A stretch of 64,000 nucleotides of DNA from DASSBG01 sp963800395 (GTDB lineage Bacteria > Pseudomonadota > Gammaproteobacteria > Xanthomonadales > Rhodanobacteraceae): positions 62,001-126,000 of the forward strand of contig CAWDBD010000011.1 in assembly GCA_963800395.1 (NCBI GenBank), given 5' to 3'. Numbering within the stretch: position 1 is the stretch's first letter; the number at the start of each line of letters is the position of its first letter. The notes below the pieces were generated by a model. That model was given only the letters and a program-made list of their open reading frames with translations, had not been told where the DNA came from and searched no databases. Both the position numbers and the translations under genes were made by a program. Positions 37,356 to 49,210 of this stretch are shown here, piece by piece.

Positions 37356-37483
37356 TGCCGCGGAGGAGAGTGAGGATATGAGGCCCTTCGGACAAAATCG
37401 CCGGGAGCGATTTTGGACGGCCGAAGAGCACGCCGGAGCGCGTAGCGCCGGGGCGAGGCCGACGGAAGGGGTGGGCACGTTCT
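37356..37483 (+). repeat. tRNA-Ser-linked structured repeat, unit 3
   Basis: Hairpin arms at 37394-37401 and 37407-37414, identical in sequence to unit 1, with the same following GGACGGCCGAAG and GGAGCGCGTAGCGC. Distance from unit 2 is 174 bp. The lead GCGGAGGAGAGTGAGGATATG matches the other units loosely. Confidence 0.75.
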
Positions 37484-37716
37484 GACCGGAACAAGTGGTG
37501 GGCGGCAAACGCTAGATGGATCGACCGGATCCGCCGTGCGTATGCGACAGGCAACGAACGACAATTCGATCGCGTCTCAATCCAAGCGGTTGCGAAAGCG
37601 CATCCGGCGGAACGATCCGAAAGTTCGAAAGCAGCGTTGACGCGGGCCGCGATTTCCGAATAATTCGCCTTGCACGAGGCGCGGATTGCTTGCTTGGAAG
37701 CGGATATCATGATCAT

Positions 37717-37793
37717 GCGCCCGTAGCTCAGCTGGATAGAGTACCTGGCTACGAACCAGGCGGTCGGGAGTTCGAATCTCTCCGGGCGCGCCA
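37717..37793 (+). tRNA. tRNA-Arg (ACG)
   Basis: A 77-nt cloverleaf with acceptor GCGCCCG/CGGGCGC, anticodon loop CTACGAA (anticodon ACG, read as ICG after editing), T arm GGGAGTTCGAATCTCTC and encoded CCA. Confidence 0.95.
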
Positions 37794-37965
37794 TTCAAGA
37801 ACAGACGTGACGCGAGTGGCACCGGGTTGTCGGGACGGCGACTTGATCAGCTGCCCCGGTGGAACAGAACAGAGATTCCTCCGCGCTCTGGTCGGATTGA
37901 CTGCCTTCTCCGCCCGTACCATGCCGAGGCTATCCGCAAATGCCGCAGGGCCTGGGACGGGAAGG

Positions 37966-38041
37966 CGGGGTATAGCGCAGTCTGGTAGCGCCCTGCTTTG
38001 GGAGCAGGATGTCGGGGGTTCGAATCCCTCTACCCCGACCA
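37966..38041 (+). tRNA. tRNA-Pro (TGG)
   Basis: A cloverleaf with acceptor CGGGGTA/TACCCCG, anticodon stem CCTGC/GCAGG, loop TTTGGGA (anticodon TGG) and encoded CCA. Confidence 0.95.
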
Positions 38042-38105
38042 ACCGGTCTGCTGGTAGCGACGCGATGCCTGACGGTGCATGCCAGCCGGACCAGGATGCT
38101 GCGAT

Positions 38106-38182
38106 GCGCCCGTAGCTCAACCGGATAGAGCATCGGCCTTCTAAGCCGACGGTTGCAGGTTCGAGTCCTGTCGGGCGCGCCA
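38106..38182 (+). tRNA. tRNA-Arg (TCT)
   Basis: A cloverleaf with acceptor GCGCCCG/CGGGCGC, anticodon stem TCGGC/GCCGA, loop CTTCTAA (anticodon TCT) and encoded CCA. Confidence 0.95.
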
Positions 38183-38287
38183 GCCAGTGAGGCAAGGTAG
38201 ATCAAGGCAGGTCGAGATGATGTCGCGGAGTCGGAGGTCGAGTGGTAGTCTACAGGCATGTTTGTCTTTGTACACGAGTTCTCAATG

Positions 38288-38364
38288 GTGGGCGTAGCTC
38301 AGCTGGTTAGAGTCCCGGATTGTGATTCCGGATGTCGTGGGTTCGAGTCCCATCGTCCACCCCA
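38288..38364 (+). tRNA. tRNA-His (GTG)
   Basis: Anticodon stem CCGGA/TCCGG, loop TTGTGAT (anticodon GTG), encoded CCA. A G at 38287 can serve as the -1 base pairing with C73, the identity element of tRNA-His. The D stem carries GAGT where GAGC is usual, a possible base error. Confidence 0.93.
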
Positions 38365-38424
38365 AATTTGTCAATCTGATGGTTTTCGATCGCGATCGCG
38401 CTTTGATAAACTTGTTCGTCAGTT

Positions 38425-38500
<76 letters not shown>

Positions 38501-38508
38501 TCCTGGCG

Positions 38509-38537
38509 ACGGCCTGCAGCGATGCAGGCCGTTTTTC
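38509..38537 (+). terminator. rho-independent terminator after the tRNA group
   Basis: Perfect 10-bp stem ACGGCCTGCA/TGCAGGCCGT with a 4-nt loop, followed by TTTTTC, 8 bp after tRNA-Lys. It ends the tRNA-Arg-Pro-Arg-His-Lys transcript and separates it from tRNA-Leu-tig. Confidence 0.88.
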
Positions 38538-38667
38538 TTTGTGCGGGCTGGCCAACGGGCGCTTTTCTCTTGTGCGAGTTGCCACTCGTAATGCGCGTTT
38601 GTGCACGGGAATCGTCGACTTGTCCTGGTCTCGACGGAGCCGGCCGCGGTCGGGTCCGAACGGCAGG

Positions 38668-38752
38668 GCGAAAGTGGCGGAATTGGTAGACGCACTAGAT
38701 TTAGGTTCCGGCGGGGCAACCCTTGCGAGTTCGAGTCTCGCCTTTCGCACCA
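38668..38752 (+). tRNA. tRNA-Leu (TAG)
   Basis: A class II tRNA of 85 nt with acceptor GCGAAAG/CTTTCGC, anticodon loop TTTAGGT (anticodon TAG) and encoded CCA. The anticodon stem CTAGA/TCCGG has an A-C mismatch and a T-G pair where perfect pairing is normal, which I attribute to a base error in this low-quality stretch. Confidence 0.9.
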
Positions 38753-38826
38753 TTCCCACATCCATTGCACAAGCGGTGGCGTGAGGGCCGCCAGGTCATC
38801 GCGTCACGCGGGTTCCAGGAGTAGAC

Positions 38827-40150
38827 ATGCAAGTTTCGGTTGAGAACGTCGGCAAGCTCGAGCGCAAGTTGACGGTGAAGATCCCGGCGGATCGACTGGA
38901 GAACAAGGTCAGCGAGCGCATCGCACGAGATGGGCCGCACCGTGCGCCTGAAGGGTTTCCGTCCGGGCAAGGTGCCGACCAAGGTGATCCAGCAGCGCTT
39001 CGGCGAGCAGGTGCGTGGTGAGGTGCTGTCGGACCTGATCGGCTCCAGCCTCAGCGAGGCCTTCGAGCAGGAGAAGCTGCGTCCCGTGGCCCAGCCCGTC
39101 GTGGACACCACCGGCAAGGCCGAGGACGGCGAGATCGCCTACACCGCGACATTCGAGGTCATGCCCGAGCTGCCCGACGTGGACGTGTCGGCGATGGAGC
39201 ATCGAGCAGCGTGAGGCCGAGGTCACCGACGGCCGACATCGACTGCGATGATCGAGACCTTGCGCCTGCAGCGCCGCAGCTTCGATCCGGTCGAGCGCGC
39301 CGCGCAGGCCGGCGACTTCGTGATGTTCGACTACGACGCCGAGGTCGACGACTACCGCTTCCCGAAGAAGGGCACCGAGCGTGCCGGCAGCGTGATCGGT
39401 TCGGGCAACCTGTTCGAGGCGCTGGACGAGGCCCTGGCCGGGCACAAGGCGGGCGACGACGTTTGCACCGCGAGATCACGTTTCCCGAGCGATTTCGGCA
39501 ACGAGAACCTGGCCGGCAAGACCGCCAAGGTGAACATCAACATCGCCAAGGTGCAGGAGCCGCAGCTGCCCGAGGTCGACGACGCACTTCGCCAAGGCCT
39601 TCGGCATCGGCGACGGGACCGTCGAGACACTTGCGCAAGGAAGTGCGCGCCAACCTCGAGCGTGAGCTCAAGCGCCGCTGGTGCGGCCGCCTGAAGAGCG
39701 CAGGTCGCCGAGAAGCTGGCCGAGATGCACGAGACCTGGAAGTGCCGCGGGTGATGATCGAGAGCGAGGCCGCGGCATGCTGTCCAGCCAGCTGCCGGAG
39801 GGCCAGCAGCCGACCGCCGAGATGATCGAGGCGGTTCGCCCGGCCGCGCGCAAGCGCGTGATTGCCGCACTGATGCTGGGCGAGATCGCCCGCCGGCAGG
39901 AGATCAAGGTCGATCGCAAGCGCGTGGCCGAGACCCTGACCGCGATCGCCTCGACCTACGAGGAGCCCGAGCGCGTCGTTGAACTTTACAATGGCGACCC
40001 CCAACTCATGCAGGGCCTGCAGAGCCGCGTCCTCGAGGACCAGGTGGCCGAGTGGGTGGCCGAGCACGCCAAGACCACCGAGCAAGCAGCTGAGCTTCGA
40101 CGAGGTGATGAAGCCGCAGCCAGGGCTGAGCGACAGACCGCGCGCCTTGA
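38827..40150 (+). CDS. tig: trigger factor, several frameshifts
   Basis: Ribosome-bound chaperone and prolyl isomerase; about 440 codons, normal. Starts MQVSVENVGKLERKLTVKIP. The ribosome-binding signature GFRPGKVP and the following KVIQQRFGEQVRGEV are in a second frame. FDYDAEVDD is the FKBP domain. The C-terminal arms continue to FDEVMKPQ near 40120, ending at TGA 40148-40150 after correction. Breaks lie near 38925, 39205, 39465, 39590, 39700 and 40085. It heads the tig-clpP-clpX-lon group. Confidence 0.88.
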
Positions 40151-40162
40151 CCGGAGAACACC

Positions 40163-40774
40163 GTGGACCCGATCCAGAACCTCAATCTCGTGCCGATGGT
40201 GGTCGAGCAGACCTCGCGCGGCGAGCGTTCCTACGACATCTACTCGCGCCTGCTCAAGGAGCGCGTGGTGTTCCTGGTCGGGCCGGTCGACGACAACGTG
40301 GCCAACCTGATCGTGGCGCAGCTGCTGTTCCTGGAGTCGGAGAACCCGGACAAGGACATCAGCCTGTACATCAACAGCCCGGGCGGCTCGGTGACCGCCG
40401 GCCTGGCGATCTACGACACCATGCAGTTCATCAAGCCCGACGTCAGCACGATGTGCGTCGGGCCAGGCGGCCAGCATGGGCGCGCTGCTGCTGGCGGCCG
40501 GCGCCAACGGCAAGCGTTATGCGCTGCCGCATTCGCGGATCATGATCCACCAGCCCTGGGCCGGCGGCATTTCCGGGCCAGGCCACGGACATCGAGATCC
40601 ACGCCCGCGAGATCCTGACCATGCGCGAGCGCCTGAACGAGATCCTGGCGCAGCACACCGGGCAAGCCGGTCGAGGACATCGCGCGCGACACCGAGCGCG
40701 ACCACTTCATGAGCGGCGCCGAGGCCAGCGAATACGGCCTGATCGACACGGTGCTCGACAAGCGCCAGGCGTGA
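40163..40774 (+). CDS. clpP: ATP-dependent Clp protease proteolytic subunit, frameshifted
   Basis: About 203 codons, normal. GTG 40163 starts MDPIQNLNLVPMVVEQ after a GGAG site. FLESENPDKDISLYINSPGG leads to the catalytic Ser region QAASMGALLLAAG and the His in LPHSRIMIHQP, then DTERDHFMSGAEASEYGLID. Breaks near 40465, 40578 and 40665 place these in three frames. Forms the tetradecameric protease with ClpX. Confidence 0.9.
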
Positions 40775-40827
40775 ATCGGCGACACATCGGCCTGATCCGG
40801 CATCCGGCATTGTGCGCCGCGACCGCG

Positions 40828-40857
40828 TTGCAGGGCCGCGGCAGACTGTGCTATTCT
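40828..40857 (+). promoter_or_regulatory. candidate clpX promoter
   Basis: TTGCAG at 40828-40833 and TATTCT at 40852-40857 with an 18-bp spacer, 39 bp before the clpX start. Plausible sigma-70 type; clpX often has its own promoter after clpP. Confidence 0.45.
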
Positions 40858-40895
40858 CGCCCCGCAGCACGGAAACTATATCGGGAGTCAAGCGC

Positions 40896-42240
40896 ATGAG
40901 CGACGATCGGCAAGGCCGTTCCGGCGACAGCGGCAAGATGCTCTACTGCTCGTTCTGCGGCAAGAGCCAGCACGAGGTCCGCAAGCTGATTGCGGGCCCG
41001 TCGGTGTACATCTGCGACGAGTGCGTGGAGCTGTGCAACGACATCATCCGCGAGGAGCTGGAGGAGAAGGCCGCCAGCGGGCGCGACCAGCTGCCCAAGC
41101 CGCACGAGATCATGGACGCGCTCGAACCAGTACGTGATCGGCCAGGACCGCGCCAAGAAGGCGCCTGTCGGTGGCGGTGTACAACCACTACAAGCGCCTC
41201 GAATCGCGCAGCAAGCAAGACGAGGTCGAGCTGGCCAAGTCCAACATCCTGCTGATCGGCCCGACCGGCTCGGGCAAGACGCTGCTGGCCGAGACGCTGG
41301 CGCGGCTGCTCAACGTGCCGTTCACCATCGCCGACGCCACCACGCTGACCGAGGCCGGTTACGTCGGCGAGGATGTCGAGAACATCATCCAGAAGCTGCT
41401 GCAGAAGTGCGACTACGACGTCGACAAGGCGCAGACGCGGCATCGTCTACATCGACGAGATCGACAAGATCTCGCGCAAGAGCGACAACCCGTCCATCAC
41501 CCGCGACGTGTCGGGCGAGGGCGTGCAGCAGGCGCTGCTGAAGCTGATCGAGGGCACCCTCGCCTCGGTGCCGCCGCAGGGCGGGCGCAAGCATCCGCAG
41601 CAGGAATTCCTGCAGGTCGACACCAGCAACATCCTGTTCATCTGCGGCGGCGCCTTCGCCGGGCCTGGAAAAGGTCATCCAGCAGCGCTCGGAGACCACC
41701 GGCATCGGCTTCTGCGGCCGAGGTGCGCAGCAAGGACCGCAAGCCAGGACATCGGCAAGGTGCTGGCCGGACGTCGAGCCGGAGGATCTGGTCAAGTTCG
41801 GCCTGATCCCCGAGTTCGTCGGCCGCCTGCCGGTGGTCGCGACGCTGGACGAGCTGGACGAGGATGCGCTGGTGCAGATCCTCATCGAGCCGAAGAACGC
41901 GGTGACCAAGCAGTTCCAGCAGCTGTTCGAGATGGAGGACGTGGAGCTGGAGTTCCGCCCCGAGGCGCTCACGGCCGTCGCCCGCAAGGCGCTCAAGCGC
42001 AAGACCGGCGCCCGTGGCCTGCGCACCATCATCGAGCAGGTGCTGCTGGACACCATGTTCGAGCTGCCGTCGCTGGAGCACGTCAGCAAGGTGGTGGTCG
42101 ACGACGCCGTCATCAACGGCCAGGCCGAGCCCTACCTGATCTATCGCGGCAACCTGCAGCAGCAGCGTGCCGCGGCGCGGATAGCGGCGACGCCGCCTGA
42201 GCACTGCCTGCAGGGCGAGCGGCTGCCTGCCGAGTCCTGA
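40896..42240 (+). CDS. clpX: Clp protease ATP-binding subunit ClpX, frameshifted
   Basis: About 430-448 codons. The N-terminal zinc domain has CSFCGKSQ ... CDEC. Walker A GPTGSGKTLLAETLA, Walker B GIVYIDEIDKI and the pore and sensor segments follow in shifted frames. The C-terminal domain KRKTGARGLRTIIEQVLLD is in frame to the end. Breaks lie near 41127, 41165, 41445, 41665, 41720 and 41770. It is a hexameric unfoldase. The last 20 residues after EPYLIY look unusual and may be a product of a further shift. Confidence 0.9.
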
Positions 42241-42457
42241 CTCTGCATGTATCGCCGGTGCCGGTGTCCGCGCTGTCGTGCAACTGTCCGTCAGCCTGAC
42301 GGCACTGGCCCTGGCGCTCGAGCACGCGCTCGCCAGCGTGTCACGTGCTGGATGGTCAGCTACATGACGCCTGCATCACGACGTCTGCCACCTGGCTTGC
42401 TGCCAGCAAGCTGCTCGCAGTGTTCCGACGCGCGATTGCCCAATCAACGGAGCAAGC

Positions 42458-44905
<2,448 letters not shown>

Positions 44906-45345
44906 CTGGCGCGGACGAGAGCCGCGGTCGGGGTGCCGCCACGCGACCGCACTGAACACCCTGGCAATGCCGCGAACGCCGTGCAGGCGGGGCGGCATGC
45001 AATCGACACCGCGCGCTGCTGATCGACGCCGGCGCCTGGCCAGCGTCCTGTCGGGTATGCCGAAGTGCTGTCCTGCCATGGGCTACGCAGCAAGGTGCGT
45101 CGCTACCTGAGCCAGGATGCAATCTTGCAAGTCTGCCGGCAGCATCGCTGGCAGCGCTGCCGCGGCACTTCGTGTTGCTTGTTGAAGCTGACACTGGTAT
45201 AAAGGCTGCGCCATCCTGCTTGCAGCCATGCGAGCATCCTTCGTCACAAGCGCAGCTTGCACAGCGATCTCAGGCCCCTGTCAGGGTTGCCATCCGGGAA
45301 CTGAGATGCACGTGACAGGATCATGCAATACAAAAGGAGCATTCA
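44906..45345 (+). other. lon-hupB intergenic region
   Basis: A 440-bp gap. Apart from the hupB promoter at 45175-45203 and the hupB ribosome binding site I see no gene, tRNA or repeat here. Confidence 0.5.
45175..45203 (+). promoter_or_regulatory. sigma-70 promoter of hupB
   Basis: TTGCTT at 45175-45180 and TATAAA at 45198-45203 with a 17-bp spacer. It leaves a leader of about 135 nt before the hupB start at 45346. Confidence 0.6.
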
Positions 45346-45615
45346 ATGAATAAAGCAGAACTGATCGGAGCGATCGCCGATACCGCCGCATGAGCAAGGC
45401 CGAGGCAAGCCGTGCTGTCGAAGCGTTCACGGAAGTGGTCAGAAGGCACTGAAGAAGGGCGACAGCGTCTCGCTGGTCGGTTTCGGCACCTTCACCGTGC
45501 GCGAGCGCGCCGCGCGCACGGCCGCAACCCGCGTACCGGCCAGACCATCCAGATCAAGGCATCCAAGAATCCTGCATTCAAGGCCGGCAAGGCGTTCAAG
45601 GACGCGCTAAACTGA
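45346..45615 (+). CDS. hupB: DNA-binding protein HU-beta, frameshifted
   Basis: About 90 codons, normal HU size. Starts MNKAELIGAIADTA after AAAAGGAGC. MSKAEASRAVEAFTEVV, KKGDSVSLVGFGTFTVRERA and RTGQTIQIKASKNPAFKAGKAFKDALN follow in shifted frames; the last contains the DNA-intercalating proline arm. Breaks lie near 45390, 45440 and 45515. Nucleoid-associated protein, in its standard place after lon. Confidence 0.92.
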
Positions 45616-45773
45616 GGATTTCTGATCCAACCGACATGGCGGGCCATGGATGGCCTGCGCGAAGCCGCTTGCCCGGTTGTAAAATCGTCCGGATCGCGCT
45701 CAAGGTCGCGATCCGGGTATGTCATGACAGCGGCTGGCGCAGCTTCATTCTGGCCGGACAGTTTGGTGTTGCC

Positions 45774-45848
45774 GGGTGCTTAGCTCAGCGGTAGAGCGTC
45801 TCCTTTACACGGCGAGGGTCGGGGGTTCGATCCCCTCAGCACCCACCA
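45774..45848 (+). tRNA. tRNA-Val (TAC)
   Basis: Acceptor GGGTGCT/AGCACCC, D arm AGCTCAGCGGTAGAGC, anticodon loop TTTACAC (anticodon TAC), T arm GGGGGTTCGATCCCCTC and encoded CCA. The anticodon stem TCTCC/GGCGA has a T-C mismatch at its centre, likely a base error. A tRNA-Asp often follows in related genomes but is absent here. Confidence 0.92.
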
Positions 45849-46027
45849 GCTGTTGCGTGTTGCGCAGCGGGTGCGGCGCACGAGCCGGTCGGGTAGAATG
45901 TGCCGCCTGTCGCGCGGGCGTGCGCGCATCCCGTCCACTCCGCCATTGGTCGCTTGTATGCGAAGGGCGCCAGCGTGGCGCCCTGCTCTCTGCGCTCCGA
46001 CTGCGGCGGAGCACCACGGAAAACGTC

Positions 46028-47944
46028 ATGCTGCAAAAACTGCGCGAACATACCTCGGGCTGGATCGCCAAGATCATTCTGGCGATGCTGGTATTCGTAT
46101 TTTCCTTCTTCGGCATCGAGTCGTACTTCATGTCACGATCGAACGCCAATACGCGTGGCCTCGGTGGGCGACATGCAGGTCTCGCAGCAGGACTTCCAGG
46201 ATCGCATCAACGATCTGCGCCGACAGGCGCAGAATCCGCAAAGCGGCATCAGCCAGGCAATTTCCAGCAGCCGGACTTCCGTCGCAACGTGCTCGAGGGG
46301 CTGATCAACCAGAAGCTGTTGTGCAGGCCAACGACGACATGGGTATCACCGTCACCAACGGCATGGTCCGCCAGGAGATTGCCGGCTACAAGGCATTCCA
46401 GATCAAGGGCGAGTTCGATCCGGCCGCCTACAAGGCGATGCTCGGTCAGCAGGGCATGACGCCGGTCGGCTTCGAGCAGAAAGTGCGTCACGACCTGTCG
46501 CTGCAGGTGCTTCCCAATGCCGTGACGGGATCGGCGCTGACCACCGATGCGGATATCGATGCCTATCTGCGCCTCAACGACCAGAGTCGTGACATCCGCT
46601 ATGTGTCGCTGCCTGCGCCCGAAATTGATCCGGCATCGATCAGTGACAAGGAAATCAGCGACTATTACAAGGCGCACAAGGATCAGTACATGACGCCTGA
46701 AACGGTCACCATCCGCTATGTCGAGGTCAAGGCCTCGGACATGCAGACCGATGTCACGCCCGACGAGCAGGCGCTGCAGGCGCGGTACGAAAAGGAGAAG
46801 AGCCGCTTTGTCGCGCCCGAGCAGCGTGATGTTGCCCACATCCTGGTGTCGGTGCCGGCCAATGCCAGCCCGGACCAGCAGAAGAAGGCACTGGCCAGGG
46901 CCAGGGACATCGAGAAGCAGCTCCATGACGGTGCCGACTTTGCCCAGGTTGCCAGGAAAGACTCGGATGATCTCGGCTCCAAGCGCCAGGGTGGCGATCT
47001 GGGCTGGATCGAGCCGGGCATGACCGACAAGGCGTTCGAGGAAAAGGCGTTCGAACTGCCCAAGGGCAAGATTTCCGACCCTGTGCTGTCGCCAGAGGGA
47101 TACCACATCATTCTGGTCAAGATCAAGCCCGGGCATACCAAGACGCTGGATGAAGTGAAAGATCAGCTGACTCGCGAGCTGCTGGGTTCAGAGCGTGAGC
47201 GCAAGTACAACGACGTCGCCGGCAAACTGGTGGACCTGGTCTATCAGGACCCGAATTCGCTGCAGCCGGCAGCCAAGGACCTGGGACTGGAAATCAAGAC
47301 CGCCGGTCCGTTTCCGCGCAACGGCGGCACCGGCATCGCCAGCCATCCCGAGGTCGTTCAGGCAGCATTCTCCGATCAGGTGCTGAACAAGGGCGTGACC
47401 TCGGATCCGATCACCTCGGCAACAACGACATGGTGGTCGTGCACCTCGACAAGCACAACGTCGCCCAACCCAAGCCACTGGCCAGCGTGCGCGACCAGGT
47501 GCGCCAGGCGGTGGTCAGCGAGCGCGTCGATACGCAGGCCCGCAAACGGGCCGAAGCCATGCTGGCCAGGCTGCAAAAAGGTGCGATCTGGCCACCGTGG
47601 CCAAGGCCGAAGAGCTGGAGCTCAAGAGTCAGGATGGGGTCAAGCGTTTCGACCCCAAGTTGTCCCCCAGGCTGACAGAGAAGCTGTTCAAGATGCCTCA
47701 CCCCGACAAGGGCGGTCGCAGTTCGGCACTGGTTGATGCCGGTGCAGGACATTTCAGCTGGTCGAGCTGGAAGCTGTCCATGCCGGTGATCCGTCCAAGA
47801 CGCCGGGGCCGAGCGCAAGGCCCTGGTCAGCCAATTGCAGCAGATGCGTGGGCAGTCGGAGATGCGCAGCGTGCTTGATGCGCTGCGGGCCATACCAAGG
47901 TTGAAGTGGAGATGGAAAAGATTCAGTCCCCACCGCAGGGCTGA
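46028..47944 (+). CDS. ppiD: periplasmic folding chaperone PpiD, several frameshifts
   Basis: About 635 codons, normal for PpiD. MLQKLREHTSGWIAKIILAM is the cytoplasmic tail and start of the single membrane anchor (about 13-33). The periplasmic SurA-like region follows, then a parvulin domain (DVAHILVSVPANAS to YHIILVKIK, in frame at 46830-47130) and a C-terminal domain ending KVEVEMEKIQSPPQG. Breaks lie near 46155, 46255, 46320, 47415, 47588, 47740 and 47900. It helps outer-membrane protein folding at the Sec exit. It is the last gene of the damaged stretch. Confidence 0.9.
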
Positions 47945-48220
47945 TCGCATTTCTGCTGGTGCCGGTGGCCCGGGTGCGCTGGCGCACTTGCCGCAGCGGG
48001 GTGGCTTGCGTTCCTCCCCCTGGGGATTTCTCGCAATGATGCCCGGTCAGCCGCTGCGCCTGAAAGCGCAGCGTGCGCCGGTCTTCCTTGACCTGGCCTC
48101 GTTGCGGCGACGTACGCTTCGCAGGCTCGGCCGTAAGGACCTCTGATTGACCCAGAGTAGGCAGCATGACGTTCTGAATCAACAAGTTGGGGCCCATGTT
48201 GGCTGATCCCAGTCTGCGTT
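47945..48220. other. ppiD-fabI intergenic region
   Basis: About 275 bp between the ppiD stop and the MITE-like copy at 48221. An open frame reads through part of it without protein-like composition. I see no tRNA, promoter or hairpin of note. Confidence 0.4.
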
Positions 48221-48314
48221 GCCCGGACTATTCATGAAACCGCCTGCTGCGCCGGGACATGCCTTGTGAACCGGCTCGCCAGGGCGAACGCTCGGTTGAA
48301 GAGATCCGCGCTAG
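48221..48314 (-). repeat. short copy of a MITE-like element at the fabI stop codon
   Basis: A 94-bp sequence sharing the outer parts of the longer element at 57106-57289: GCCCGGACTATTCATGAA at one end, GAACCGGCTCGCC and GACATGCC inside, and ATCCGCGCTAG at the other end. It lacks the central 90 bp of the long copy. The terminal CTAG (48311-48314) supplies the TAG stop of fabI. Confidence 0.65.
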
Positions 48315-49105
48315 CTGTCCGTCTCCAGGCCGGTCATGCCGACAATGCTGTAGCCGCAGTCGACGTGGGTGACTTCGCCGGTGATGCCCGCGGCAAGGTC
48401 CGAGCAGAGAAAGGCGCCGGCGTTGCCGACGTCCGCGATGGTGACATTGCGCCTCAGCGGCGCCTTCTCGCCCACATGATCCAGCATCTTGCGCAGGCTG
48501 CCGACACCTGATGCCGCCAGTGTCTTGATGGGGCCGGCCGAGATGGCGTTCACCCGGGTGCCTTCGGGACCGAGGTTGTACGCCAGGAAGCGCACATTGG
48601 CCTCGAGGCTGGCCTTGGCCAGACCCATCACGTTGTAGCTGGCCAGGGCACGCTCGGCGCCGAGATAGCTCAGCGTCAGGATGGCTCCGTTCCGGCCCTT
48701 CATCATCGGGCGGGCGGCCTTGGCAAGCGCGGCCAGGCTGTAGCTCGAGATGTCATGGGCGATGTTGAAGTTCTCGCGAGTCAGGTTGTCGAGAAATTCG
48801 CCCTGCAGGGCCTCGCGCGGCGCAAAACCGACCGAATGCACCAGAATGTCGAGGCCGTCCCAGGATTTGCCGAGTTCCGTGAACAGCGCATCGATCTGGC
48901 TGTCCTCGGCGACATCACAGGGCAGCACGATGCTCGAACCGAAGGCTTCGGCGGCCTCGTCGACACGTTTCTTCAGACGCTCGTTCTGGTATGTGAATGC
49001 GAGTTCTGCGCCCTCGCGGTGCATGGCTTCGGCCAGGCCCCAGGCGATGGAACGCTGGCTGGCGATGCCGACGATTAGGGCACGTTTGCCTTTCAGGAAA
49101 CCCAT
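48311..49105 (-). CDS. fabI: enoyl-ACP reductase [NADH] FabI
   Basis: A 264-residue short-chain dehydrogenase, intact. The nucleotide-binding start GKRALIVGIASQRSIAWG is typical of FabI. The catalytic Tyr and Lys lie in SYLGAERALASYNVMGLAKAS (pattern Y-x6-K). It reduces enoyl-ACP in fatty acid synthesis and is the usual triclosan target. A good CGGAGG site precedes ATG 49105. ppiD-fabI adjacency is common in related genomes. Confidence 0.96.
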   Translation of the reverse strand: MGFLKGKRALIVGIASQRSIAWGLAEAMHREGAELAFTYQNERLKKRVDEAAEAFGSSIVLPCDVAEDSQIDALFTELGKSWDGLDILVHSVGFAPREALQGEFLDNLTRENFNIAHDISSYSLAALAKAARPMMKGRNGAILTLSYLGAERALASYNVMGLAKASLEANVRFLAYNLGPEGTRVNAISAGPIKTLAASGVGSLRKMLDHVGEKAPLRRNVTIADVGNAGAFLCSDLAAGITGEVTHVDCGYSIVGMTGLETDS

Positions 49106-49210
49106 GTTGCCTCCGAGTGTCTGTGTATTGGAACGCGATTGAAATAGGGTGCCATTGTAATGCGCTGCGTATCGGGGCGCGAGGCTGCGTGCGCTTATCG
49201 CGCGACATGA

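Noticed and set aside
36990..37490. CRISPR array next to the tRNA genes
   Set aside because: The conserved units are over 100 bp, imperfect and only three; CRISPR repeats are about 23-47 bp and nearly identical, and no cas gene is in the window.
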